This document shows positions 46,308 through 57,435 of a DNA stretch of 64,000 bases, piece after piece (the stretch's first letter is position 1; each line of letters begins with the position of its first letter). A program made the translations under genes and the position numbers. The notes under the pieces are model-generated. The model saw only the letters and a list, made by a program, of their open reading frames with translations, was not told the origin of the DNA and did not search any database. This stretch comes from Tetmemena sp. SeJ-2015 (taxonomy: Eukaryota > Ciliophora > Spirotrichea > Sporadotrichida > Oxytrichidae), in contig JAJKFJ010020849.1 in assembly GCA_027382625.1 (NCBI GenBank), forward strand, positions 1-64,000. Direction: 5' to 3'.

Positions 46308-47231
46308 TCACTGCTGCTATTGTTCTTGTTCCTTCAAATTCTTAAGCTCCTAGAAGTATAGAGCCTCGATGAGAGTGTAGAACTGATCTATAGCTTTCTC
46401 CAAATCATCATTAACTAGGCGATTGGTGAAGAGGACTGAGTTATTTGCCAACTCTATCTCTTTGATGGCATTTTAGATACGAAGCTTAAATTCCTCCTCG
46501 GTTTCAGTTCTTGTGCCGAGTCTTCTGCGCAACTCTTCAAAAGAAGGTGGGTAGAGGAAGAGGAAGTTGCCCTCTATTGCTTTCTCATTAATCTTAATAG
46601 CTCCCTTCACATCAACCTCTATAATGGGAATCTTTCCTTTTTGCTTTATTCTTTCAAGCTCTGCATAGGTAGTTCCATAGTAGTTTCCATGTACATTGCA
46701 CTGCTCCACGAATTCATTCCTCTCAATTCTCTGATAAGTTTAGTATTACCAAATGAAAAGCTACTTACTCTAAGGAACTCCTCCTTAGTTATAAAGTGAT
46801 AGGAGTTATCTGTCTTCTCAAAAGCTTTCTTAGGCCTGGTAGTGTAAGAAATCTTCTTTTCAAAGAGACCTCCATACTTCTTAAGGATTTCATTTATGAG
46901 GGTACCCTTTCCAACTCCTGAGGGGCCTACTACAATCAGAGGTTTGTACTTGAGTGGGGTAGGATTGAAGGGATGGAAGTACTCCTTTGCAAACACAAAC
47001 ACATCATTCTAAAATAGTTAATCTCTAATGCATGATTTACAGGCTTGTGAAGTAGAACCGATGAAATAAAGTCATTGAGCACTTCTCTGATTTCTGGATG
47101 GCTTCCAATATAGTGCTTGTGACTATCAATCAGTTGATCCTATTTTAAGTTTGGCAATTTATCGTATTGTATACCTTTCTAACTGTCAAATAGGCGAGGA
47201 CCTCGTTATCAAAGTTGACGTTTTCTTCCAT
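46308..47231 (-). CDS. Guanylate kinase with N-terminal RIIa/DPY30-like extension
   Basis: Phosphorylates GMP to GDP with ATP. Four exons with GT-AG introns 47140-47174 (35 nt), 47009-47040 (32 nt) and 46731-46768 (38 nt); no IES needed. The N-terminal ~65 residues (ENVNFDNEVLAYLTVRK, then HPEIREVLNDFISSVLLHKP and VFVFAKEYFHPF) resemble the DPY30/RIIa-type docking motif of axonemal proteins. The kinase core has the P-loop VVGPSGVGKGTLI, the GMP-binding KKISYTTRPKK, the conserved HFITKEEFLRRIERNEFVEQ, HGNYYGT and the lid FLYPPSFEELRRRLGTRTET. The C-terminus ends in a Gln run (EQEQQQQQ) before TGA 46308. The start is 79 nt from a divergent gene. Confidence 0.93.
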
Positions 47232-47309
47232 AATTATGCAACTGCTCAAGGATAAGTATTATTCTTAAGTTATAATTATAATTTCTCACAATCAAACTCT
47301 TCAAATAAA

Positions 47310-47949
47310 ATGTTTGCTGCACTCACTGAAAACAGAGACCGACCTAAGGGAAAATGCGCTAATGAAATGACTATTAAGAATATAGCAACTCAGTATGACC
47401 TTGGGAAGCCGGAGTGGTTCGGAGGATGGGAGTCAAATACAAAGGCAACTTTCAAGGTGTGTAAATATTTGAAGTTCAATCTAAACTTTCTTTAGTAAAA
47501 TGATAAACCATTCGAAAGAGTGAGAAGCTGTGCTAGGGCAGGGAACCAAATTTGCTTTGGAACTGATAAAATAGACTATACCTCTAATACATAGCATAAC
47601 TTCTAGCAAGCACCTTCAGAGTAAGCAAATATATAGACAACATGTAACTCATTTTCATTTTAGTTTTGTACCTGCAAGGCCTTTGAAGGACAAGTAACAG
47701 CTGACTGCTACAAATTACTCAGTAAGTATATTCAAGTTGACTTAGAATTGTTTTTAGCTTGGAGAAGATAGAGTTGTTTATAAATCTGCTGCGATGACAT
47801 AGTTTGCTCATCCTTAAAAGGTGCAGATGCCTCAGCAACCAGTCTATAAAAATTACAATGAAAGAGTAGACATTATAACTGGACAAGTATATGATCAAAA
47901 TAAGAGAAGTTATGCATTCGAAGGCTTCTCGGAAGATCCTTATAGTTGA
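47310..47949 (+). CDS. Small conserved-looking protein, 173 aa, possible ciliary
   Basis: Four exons (introns 47457-47495, 47621-47663 and 47722-47757, all GT-AG, 39, 43 and 36 nt) give 174 codons in one frame with TGA. It starts MFAALTENRDRPKGKCANEM and continues TQYDLGKPEWFGGWESNTKA, then a Cys-containing block RVRSCARAGNQICFGTDKID, VPARPLKDKQQLTATNYS and the tail VYKNYNERVDIITGQVYDQN. Short Pro/Tyr/Trp-rich proteins of this style are common among microtubule-associated ciliary proteins, but I do not recognise the family. The divergent neighbour is the RIIa-type guanylate kinase. Confidence 0.7.
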
Positions 47950-48252
47950 TATTTCAATTTATAAGAGAGAGAAAATTAAGTTTAGTAACAGAAATTTATT
48001 GTATTAATCTAACTCTTTAAAATGTGAAATATTGCAATCAAATTTAAAGGTATTTAGCTGTGTTCATTTAGAAGGTTATAAAATATAGAATTTGGTTTTT
48101 TTTTAGTTTTAAAATTTTAAAAGAAGAGAAGTTTATGAATTAGACATTTTTTCGAGAAATTGCATCATCATTAAATCCTTCTCAATAAAATTTATTGGAA
48201 ATTTTATAAGTATTTTACAGCTGCATTCGATCGATCATAATCTTTATTTTTA
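47950..48252. other. AT-rich spacer at one end of the split hydrolase
   Basis: About 300 nt with no convincing gene. It lies immediately left of the C-terminal MDS of the split alpha/beta hydrolase and would include one candidate inversion breakpoint. Confidence 0.5.
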
Positions 48253-49017
48253 AGATTATGACTTTAACATAAGAAATCGTAGAATTAGACAGTTCTTCCA
48301 GTTGACTTATATGTGCAAGACCCAATCACAGGAAGAAAAATTATAAGAAGAGTTTGAAATATCTAATGATTTAAGTTAAAGCAATTCATCACATTTACCT
48401 TATGCTTTAAATCACTTTGTCATATTTCAAGCTTTATGGAATTCTTCAAAGATATGCCCTTAAATGCTTCAGAGTAAGTTTTGCTTTCCTTCATTCATGC
48501 TTATAGTTTCAAATACCCTGTATTCACAATGCTAGCTGAGCACGAATACCTAGTTTGTAACAAGTCAACTAAGTCTTTAGTTTCGAAGTTGGGGTCTAGT
48601 GATAAGCTCATTCACGAATTCAAGGGAGCATATCATGAACTCCAAAAAGAATCAATCAAAGATGAGCTTCACTCTAGAGTCCTAAGCTACTTACAAATAT
48701 ATAAGTTTATATGTTAATCTATATACATGAACACTCAACTCCAAAGCCAAGCATCTAGAAAGTAATTTGGAGTTATGAATCCAGCAGCTCTTCGTTTTGG
48801 ATCTCTAAAAATCCGCACTCCTAGTCCTCTCGTGGCTTTAAAGAGAAAGATAGTGTTCGCTCTGCTCTTCATCTTTGTCGGTTTTGTGTAAGTTGCCCTT
48901 TGTTTAGATGATTTCAAACTTCTCAGACTCTCCAGGAAGTACTTGAAAGGAAAGCCCCTAGTCATCCTCTTGTGGCCTATTTATCTCATCCTTAAGAAAG
49001 TCCTTGGTAGAAAATGA
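48253..49017 (+). CDS. C-terminal half of split alpha/beta hydrolase (monoacylglycerol lipase-like)
   Basis: This part begins inside an intron: pointer AGATTA (48253-48258), 30 nt ending in TAG at 48288, then exon TVLPVDLYVQDPITGRKIIR. A further piece MEFFKDMPLNASD is spliced (33-nt GT-AG intron) to FKYPVFTMLAEHEYLVCNKS and LGSSDKLIHEFKGAYHELQK, which carries the catalytic His in the family GAYHELxxE motif. The position of the catalytic Asp (usually KDxIV) reads HEYLV, so Glu may replace it. The frame continues through KIVFALLFIFVGFVQVALCL and KGKPLVILLWPIYLILKKVL, possible membrane anchors, to TGA 49015. The region just after IIRRV (48360-48435) needs an unresolved IES removal. The N-terminal half is at 61151-61933 on the other strand. 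Confidence 0.8.
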
Positions 49018-49184
49018 AGTGAGGCAGAAATCAGTCAGTCAGGAGAAAAGGGAAGATGAAATTTTGCAATCTCACTCTTTGAATTGATATCAAATCTAAT
49101 TCTAAATTATCGAGGTCATTAAATCTCCAAGATACATGATTATCATCATAATTTTCTTAGAACGTTGCAAATTCTACGTCCATA

Positions 49185-52100
49185 ATGAATCAGAAATAGC
49201 AGCTGGCTTCGTTTGAAGGTGTGCAATCTACTCCTGTTACTATGGATTACAATTAGATGCAGAAAGAAAAAGCAAGATAGATAATAGAGTAGTTGAAAGC
49301 TTAACAGCAAGTTGCTAAAAGATCATCTGCATCTGCCTCTGAAAAGGTGGAGCACAGATTATTTGATTACCAAAAAAAGCTTGATGATAAATTAGAGTAA
49401 CAGAGAAGGTTAAAAGAGCAGCAAGAGTCTATTTTTATCTCAATTTATAATTTAGTTGTTGATGCTGAGGTCAGTGCCTTAAATCTCAGACAAGAGCAAC
49501 GAAATACTACTGAGAAGGTCTATGATGGTTGTAAGTCAGCAATAGAATCCAATAAATGTCTCAAATTCAAATAATACCTCTCACTCCAATCAAACCTAAG
49601 TTTATTCTCCGAAGTAAAGCTCTTCACCTGGAAGGACCTAAACATAGCCGCCACTTAGTAATTTCATGTTTCCACTCAATACAGATAGAGCCTTAAACAA
49701 ATAAATGAGATGCATTTTTTATTATCTCTTAAACAATTAATCATAGTTGAATGGCTCTCATGCATAAAGCAACAACTTCCTATTTCAAAACTACTAAAAG
49801 ACTTTTTACTTGCTTTACAGTTTATAGTCAAGTATAAAATTCTAAGTTATTATTTATATTACTCACATTTTAAATGCTAAAGAGCATTAATTTTAAGTAA
49901 ATATATTCTATAAGTTGAACAGCGTGCCTACTATGAAGAATTAAAGCGAAAGGAAGAGCTGCGATAGAAAATGATTGAAGAAAAGGAAATGGTAGGTTTC
50001 ACGGGCAAACCCCAAATTAACAAGAAATCGCAGAGCATAAAGCGGAAAGTTGATGACTTGATGGAATGGAGGGACATCCTAGAAAAGAAAAGAAAGGACG
50101 AATTACAGAGGAAGGCTTAGCAAGAATAGGATAATATTCAGCAGATGCAGTCTTAGAGGAATTTATTTATACTATTTAAACTGCTATTGAATGTAAATAA
50201 GCACAGTGAGAAGATGATAGAAAAAAGATACTAAGGCCAAGAAGCACTGAAAAGGTAGAAGATAGATTGATGAGAAAAGGCAGTACTCAAGTAGAAAAAG
50301 AAAGAGAAGAATCAGCATTCTCAAAACAAAAAGCAAATATTTTACATTAGCGACCTAGAACCCAAAAGAAAGATTAAGGTTTAGAATTAGGATTCAGGCT
50401 AGCAAAATAGATCACTTAATCCTTCAAGAGCACGTTCTAGAAGTTAGAATACAAGAGAAAGATAGAAGAATACTAATGATTCTCCTAGAGGTATAAATCA
50501 AGTATAAAATATGGACAAGTCTCTACAATAGAACAGAGTAAATCATAATCAAGGAATGCTATTGCAAAAAGAAGAGGATTACCAAAAACTGGAATTAAAC
50601 CAAGACTTGCAAGTCTTCTCATAAACCGCAAGATTGCAACCACAAAACGCTTTTAATGCATTTTAGAATACAAGCCCTTCTTCAGCAGCTTTAAATGCAA
50701 GGACATCTTCACTAAATAACGGAGAGTATAAAAATTTGCAATCTCCTTTTGGGTAGTCCAATAAATCAGCCTTTAGCACGAATTTAAATATGTTTCAAAC
50801 ATCTCAACTTATAAATCCCCAGTCTGATTTTAGTCAACTTCAATATCAATCAACTATGAACAATCCCAGTCCATATTCTCATCCTTATACCAATAATTAG
50901 CACAGTGTCAATCATCAACTTGGAAATCAGTATCCTCTATAAAATGTTTAAAGCTAATAAAAATATCTTTAATTTAATTACGGCCAATATATTCTTATTT
51001 AGCTACTAGAATGCTTGTAGCATGAATGAATAAACAGCTCTTCCTAATTAGATTCACGCATCATTCGCAACCAATACCTAATTTCAGTTCTTAAGTCCTC
51101 CATCTGTAAATCCTTTTTCCCCGCAGAAGCTATATGCATAACAAGTCTAGGAACTTAAAAATTTGAAGCCAACGCCAAATCATCAGGCTTCAAATGCATT
51201 TCAATATAAGAATTCTAACTCTGGACTCTAAAGCAGCCACCTCAATAACAATTTCCAAAGTTTTGCACCTTAAGCCTAATTTTAGGGATAACCTGGCATG
51301 ATAAATAATTCTGGATAACAACAATCCTTTTAAATGAACCAAATACCATAACATAGTCAGTTCAGTGTTTATCAAGGAAATCAATACTTTCTTGGCTAAA
51401 ATCTATATCCAAATCAGAACTCATCATAAACTTAGAACAGCTCAAATCAGAAAATACAAATGATTTCATAGTTAAATAATCAATTCAATTTAAAATAAAC
51501 TGAATATGGATAAATTTAAATAACATAAGCAATACAGAGACATCGCATTAGCAAACACCAATTTAAGGATCATTCTAATTGGAGGGCCAAATTAAAAATA
51601 CACTTCCTCAATAAATTTTAGAAGTAAAGGATTAACAAAATCAGATTTAATATAATAAAAGAAAGGTTGATGATAAACACGCTGCAAGTATTAGGCCTTA
51701 CACTCTTTAAAGTTCTATGAGCTAGAGTAAAAATTAAATGAATCCAAATTCCTCTCAGCAATAAAAATCTAGAAAAGCTTTGGGCTATGTATCGCTCTTT
51801 GAGAAAGTGTAGCGAATGAATACGAGCCAGAATTCAGATATTGAAAGCACGAATTCTTAATAGAGCATGCCTGTCGTTTCTGCTTAAATGCCTTTCTTCA
51901 ATTCCTAAGCATAGATTCCACTATAGCAGAACATCTATCCCTAAAATAATGCATAGAGTCAATTGCCTCATAAATAATTTGATCATTGTTTTTATATATA
52001 TGCTTAGAATATGCCTCAAATTAGGAATAATTGGTGGGATAAAGCAGAAACATTAATGAGTTTACGAACGGAGCATCACACAATTCCAATAACAGTAACT

Positions 52101-54151
52101 AAAATCAGTAGTATCCTATAATTACGAATGGATCGATTCCTAACATCTCCTCGATAAATAATTATGATTACAGTAACACATTGAGCACTTATTAAGGCAT
52201 GCTAACACAATACGATTTCTAAAATACTCCTCTTCCAGATGCTATTCACTCACAGTTTTGGCAATATGCTACTCAACAACCTTACCAACAAAATCAATAG
52301 TTTGAATAGGCAATGACTACTGATCCATATCTTAATTAAATGGCTTTACTTCAATAAGCCTAGCCTATTAACTAATAGTTGCAACAACTATAGCTAGTAA
52401 ACACTTAGGACTAGATAATCCACAAAATTCTTGAGAACTCATTTATTCCTTCAGGCAATGTGAATCAAGCTAGAAGAACTTTTAAAATTATTATCATTTC
52501 AAGTTTAAGATTGTCAAATAAAGGCACTCTAGGAGGAATGGGAGGTACATTTCATGAATCGAATGGAAATAACTTGGATGGAGGAACTACTTTCGCACTT
52601 TCTTAGTATACATTAGATTGCCTTCAACCATTAGGTGGCCTCACAAGTAGCACAAGATCAAATAGGTTTGGAGCGCCTGGGTTAGGTACAGAATATATAC
52701 TTACTTATTTTTAGAAGACTACCACAACATTTTTAATGAGCAAGATGATTGCTTTAACTCTCAAGAGAAAGATTTCGAAAACTTTTACAAATTCACTCCT
52801 CCTCACCTAGGCACAGAGGAAAAAACTAATGACCAAAATTATGAAGACATGATTTCCAAGACTCACAATCCTCACCTTCAAATAATTGATAATGATTTCC
52901 TTGGTAACCCTAACAACAGATTGAACTGCGGTAGCGCTCTAGGTATAACTTAGCCTAACTTTCTTAATGGAGGAAGTAGCATCGGCCTAGGAAATAAGTC
53001 AAGCAAGAATAGACTCACTAATGAGAATGGATAGATGCTTGATACTGAATTTATAATCACTAACTCAAGCCTTTGCTAGGATTCTGTCATGACTCACACC
53101 CTCACGAACTAAATTGGCAGGAATTTAAACTCAGATGTATAGACTCAAGACAATTATAGAACTGCGAATGGAGGAGAAAGAGGTTCTTTTGATGATAGAA
53201 AGAATTCTATATCACAGAGTGAGAGAAATAGACTTATTAGAAGTAGGAAAAGTTCCTAGAGTCCAAGAGAAATCAATATTAACTATGTTAAAAACTCCAT
53301 GCAAGCATCTAATACAAGTGCTAGCTCAAATGAAGCTAATAACCCTAACTCAGATCAGCTAATGAAGCTCAAATTCTTGGATAGGAATTCTAAATGGCTA
53401 GAAAACAAGAAGAACAAAATTGAGAGAAAGAGACAGATGATAGAAATAGAGCAAGAGAGGGAGTGCACTTTCAAACCTCATATATAGACCTAAGATGATA
53501 ATTTTTAATATATATAGCTTTATATAATCTGACGAAAAGTAAATCTCATACCAGAGGAGGCTCGACTGCAAGTCAAGAACGACTATATAAACTTTAAAAT
53601 GGTGCTAGAAGCCTTTCCCTCTCAAAGAAAAGAAATTCATCTGAAGAAAAGGGGAAAAAAATTTAAATTTTTTAAAATTCTTTTAAAAACAATGCCAATT
53701 CTCAATAGTCTAAGCTACTTATTGAAGACTTTAGTTAAAATCCTTATGCTTTCAGTAGCTATGCAACCGCAAGAGCCAATTACTTAATTTAATATTTTTC
53801 AACTCCTCTGAAAATGAAAAGCAATCTACAGGCGGAAAGCATTTAAATATGAACAGTTTAGCAAGAGATACTTAACAAAAGAATAGAAACCTTGTCGAAT
53901 ATGGGTCTGCTAGTAGCAAAGGAAGGATTAATGAGTTTGATATAAGTGGATAATGCGACATTACAAATCTTTCACCAGATCCATTCTTAAGAGGTAAATT
54001 AGGCCAAGATTTTATAGATGACAGCAACTTTGACACCTCTTTTTTGAGCTCCCATAATAACGAATTGGCAGGAAAGCAAATTCTCCCTATCTCTGCGCCA
54101 AGAGGAGTGTCTTAAGTGAAAGTTATGAACAAAAGGATTATAAATTTTTGA
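49185..54151 (+). CDS. Long coiled-coil plus Gln/Asn-rich protein
   Basis: ATG 49185 opens MNQKQQLASFEGVQSTPVTM. The N-terminal coiled coil has RLFDYQKKLDDKLEQQRRLK and AEVSALNLRQEQRNTTEKVY, a pattern common in ciliate cytoskeletal proteins. After a gap at about 49580-49915 comes EELKRKEELRQKMIEEKEM-like helix. From about 50.2 to 52.5 kb it is Gln/Asn/Ser/Tyr-rich low complexity. The C-terminal part contains LKFLDRNSKWLENKKNKIER followed by ECTFKPHI, SHTRGGSTASQERLYKLQNG, and ends VSQVKVMNKRIINF with TGA at 54149. Several IESs or introns are required and not all were placed, so one or two genes could be present. No enzymatic domain seen. Confidence 0.5.
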
Positions 54152-54302
54152 AGAAATTAGACTTTAGAGCTTGACTATTAACTTAATTGATGATAATTTT
54201 GCGATGTAATTTACTTGATCATAGAAACTTGTTTATGAATATAAGTTTATTGTTTAAATAACTATTCCACTTCCGCAGAATATATTATGAGCTTAGATCA
54301 CA

Positions 54303-54872
54303 TCAATCTAACTCTTCGATAACTTAGCCTAAGGCATCTCTTTTGGGCACAACAATTTTCTTTCCGTGTCTCTCTTCTTAGCCAGTAGGTGGTTCCCATG
54401 GACTATATTTTCTTGCCTTACCCCTCTCGATGAACTCTTCTCTGCCTTCTGCTAGCAAATGGCCAGGATTCTTGTAGGCTAGAGTGGGATGATCTGTCTT
54501 GAAGACGGGAGTTTTGTGTGATCTGAAAAATGGCTCCACGTAGTTATCCTTCTTTGGGGGATCATCGTATTGATAATGCAACCATCCGTGCCAGCCAGGG
54601 GCTACCTTTTTAGGAAGCATGAACCACTTGTTATAGTCAGCATACTCAACCCATCTACGAGTGTTTTTGTTGTGATGGTTGAAGTCCTCGTAGTACCTAT
54701 TTCCGAATTCATCAGTTCCAACCAGGCGAACAAGTTCTTCTTCGTAACCTCCCTTTTCATGAGAAGGTTTGTAGATCTTTCCTCTGAGGACCGCTCTCAT
54801 GAGACCCTCCTTGCGGTAAATGGTCCAAAATTTAGGTCCAAGGAGACCGATTGAAAATCCCCACGCTCTCAT
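54303..54872 (-). CDS. NDUFA12: NADH:ubiquinone oxidoreductase subunit NDUFA12 (B17.2)
   Basis: Accessory subunit of mitochondrial complex I. A single uninterrupted frame of 190 codons, ATG 54872 to TGA 54303, with no intron and no IES. Signature stretches: LVGTDEFGNRYYEDFNHHNK, RRWVEYADYNKWFMLPKKVA, PGWHGWLHYQYDDPPKKD and HPTLAYKNPGHLLAEGREEF. These match the (V/L)GxDxxGNxYYE and R(W/R)V.Y and P.EWH.WLH family pattern. The C-terminal extension beyond PWEPPTG depends on a TAG (Gln) and adds about 25 residues (KKIVVPKRDALGQVIEELD). It lies between the long coiled-coil gene and the scrambled SET gene. Confidence 0.95.
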
Positions 54873-54948
54873 TTTACTCTTGCTTCAAATAATTAATTAT
54901 ATTTTCTCTTATTATAAACTTTAGATTCACGAAGTCAGAAGAGTTAAA

Positions 54949-57268
54949 ATGGAACTTAAATTTGTAAATTTAAAAAGATATAAATGGAGGGAAGACGAGC
55001 ACGACCACAAAGTGCTAGGACCTACTTTAAAGAAAGTCAGGGCGGTTTCTAAACTGACCTTTTTGAAGCTGATATAAAACTGATGTATGTAAACTAGGAG
55101 CTTACAAAAAAAGCACAGCAAGATCCTAAGTATGTGAGATTCAAGAAGTGGCTGTATGTTTTAATCAGATTTCTGCTTTATCATCATTCCAAACAAGTGC
55201 ATTATATCTGTAACGAGAGTGAAGGACCATCCTGTGGTGGGAGAAATAGTTAAGAATCACCAGTCACTATTCATGAAACACTAAGACTCGGACTAGCTTT
55301 GCCTCACTCTTTTTCTTATGTATGAGGGACTTAAAGGAAGAGAGTCATTCTGGTTTCCTTACATTGACGTTATGAATGAGTCTATAATGAATGAAGAACT
55401 CTTAATTAATTACTCCTGAACGACTACGAGCTAACTAATTCAGCTAAAGAATATGCAGATGATAATGATAGTAAGTAGATTTTAGAGGATAAACTGCAAA
55501 AAGTGCTAAATCTGTATCCTCAAGATTTCCCAGGGGTTAGCAAATAAACTTTTGAATAGATGTATAATTTCGCATGTACCAGGTGCTTCGGATGGACCTT
55601 GCCCTCTACTATGATGGTTCCACTTGCTGACTTCCTAAATCATCATCCATCTCTATATATTATCTCGTACGAGATATACCAAAAAGCTCTTCATGAGGTT
55701 AAAACTCTTAAGTATGTAGGATTGATTGATGATAAGAACACCAAAAAGGTTCTCAATAGATTACACTGAACTCTATGGGGGCAAGGAGCATCTAATCAAG
55801 AAAAAGTTTGAGGAAGATATAGTCAGGAAAATAGAGGGGTAGGTCGAAGAGAGGGAGAAGATATTCATCCCTAGAGATCAACTAATGAAGGAGGTTAAGA
55901 CCAAATTTATAAAGGAGTAGAACTTGCAAGTTTGGGATCTGGGATTTTGGTCCACTGATCTATTTCATTATGCTTTTACTAAATTTAAACAAAAACTATT
56001 GATCAAGAGGAAGATAACGATTCAGAAGAGGAAAATTAAAATGCTGGAGATGAAGATGATTACTATGACGAGGAAGATGAAGGAGAGGAAGAGATCGATC
56101 CTAGCGAGTAAATTAAAGATGAGAAGTTCCTCCTTTCTCTAAAACCAGAAGAAAAGCAGTACATGGAATCTCTGAGTCTTACAGAGAAGAAGCTAATCAA
56201 CTATATATGAAGTATCTCTAGTTTTAGGTTTTAATATAACCAGACTGACAATTTCGAGGTGAAAAGGAAGACAAAGAAGACAGAAGATGATTTCAAGTGG
56301 TGGTCCTACGATGACTCTGAAACCTATTTCGTGCTAACTACGAAGAGAAAGAATCAGTATAAACAAGGAGAGCAATTATTCAATTGCTATGGGAGAAGGT
56401 CTAACTATTTCTTGTTACTCTAGTAAACTTTGTGTCTTAAGTAAATCTAAATATAGTTATGGGTTCTGCTTCGACAGAAATCAGTATGATTCTATTCAGA
56501 TAAGAATTTGGCGCTCTCTTCCCAAAGAAGAAAAGTCAGTGTACAAACTTGCCAAAGCTTTGAAAAATTTAATGGAGGAAGGCTTCAAAGAAAACTAAGA
56601 AAATATTGAATCCTTATTTAGGTTAGATTCAAGATGAGCTCTCTAAATGAAGGTAACTAAAATTTTAAGGTTTAACGAAGCTTGTTAGATTTACTTTCTT
56701 ATTTAAGAGCGCATTTACTTTTGACCTATCAAGGAGATGAGTTGATGCAAATCAAAATGACAGAGCCAGTTCTGATTGAATATGAGATTTCTGTGATGGA
56801 GCAGTACCAATATTTGCTCCTGCTTTTGAAGCAATAAAGATTTAGCGGACTGGACCTTGAAAAAGAAGCAGACTATCTCGATCTATAATGCGAAGATGAC
56901 ACAAGAAAGAAGTTCATAGTAAGATAATTTAACTTTAACTTATAAAACATTTGTTATTTCCTATTTTAAAGTTATGATTTTTATCTCTCTTTCAGTGGCA
57001 ATATCGAGTGAATCATTTGCGAATTTTAAATGCTCAACTGTCCATGCTGAATACTTTGCTTTGGATTCTAAGATAAGCAGAGGAAGCCTAGCACCAATAC
57101 AAGCTTGCTTCTACATCTTTGGAATCGCCATTCTAAGAAATCTCTGAAAGTGATCTGAAAGCTACCTATCAGAAGATAATTAGACAAACTTGTCTAATTT
57201 CAGACGAAAACATGCAGAACTGCCTCAATTTCAGAAAATATTTAAAGAAGCTATTTCATAGCAAATGA
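54949..57268 (+). CDS. Scrambled SET-domain methyltransferase, odd-numbered MDSs
   Basis: SETD3/LSMT-type protein methyltransferase. Reading this locus alone gives broken frames; inserting six pieces from 62055-62611 (minus) restores the protein. MDS coordinates: 1, 54949-55059; 3, 55071-55155; 5, 55184-55383; 7, 55419-55464; 9, 55487-55648; 11, 55668-55705; 13 onward from 55735. Core motifs: LTLFLMYEGLKGRESFWFPY, FACTRCFGWTLPSTMMVPLA with DFLNHHP (the catalytic NHxP-type motif), an acidic insert (DDYYDEEDEGEEE), and QLFNCYGRRSNYFLL (conserved GxxxxxYG). Non-scrambled IESs at 55961-56004 and 56206-56238 and a 34-nt intron before YGFCFDRNQYD follow. The C-terminal helical domain (SYLRAHLLLTYQGDELMQIK) ends at TGA 57266. 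A junction near 56635 is unresolved. Confidence 0.92.
55961..56004. other. IES in SET gene, 44 nt, pointer TGATC
   Basis: TGATC at 55956-55960 and 56000-56004. Deletion joins WDLGFWSTD to QEEDNDSEEENQNAG. Confidence 0.8.
56206..56238. other. IES in SET gene, 33 nt, pointer TATA
   Basis: TATA at 56202-56205 and 56235-56238. Deletion joins TEKKLINY to NQTDNFEVKRKTKK and removes a TGA. Confidence 0.7.
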
Positions 57269-57435
57269 AATGGAGAATATGTATTTAAGCTTTTACCTTT
57301 ATATAATCTTATGTCTTCATTTTATAATAGAAAACTACCTAATTTTAAATAATATATTGAATTTATCACATTAAAATTAAAGCATATGGTATAAAATTTT
57401 TGAAATAAAATAAGAAATACAGTATATTATCTGCT

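Noticed and set aside
54570..54854. Plus-strand frame opposite NDUFA12
   Set aside because: Antisense shadow of a strongly conserved protein.
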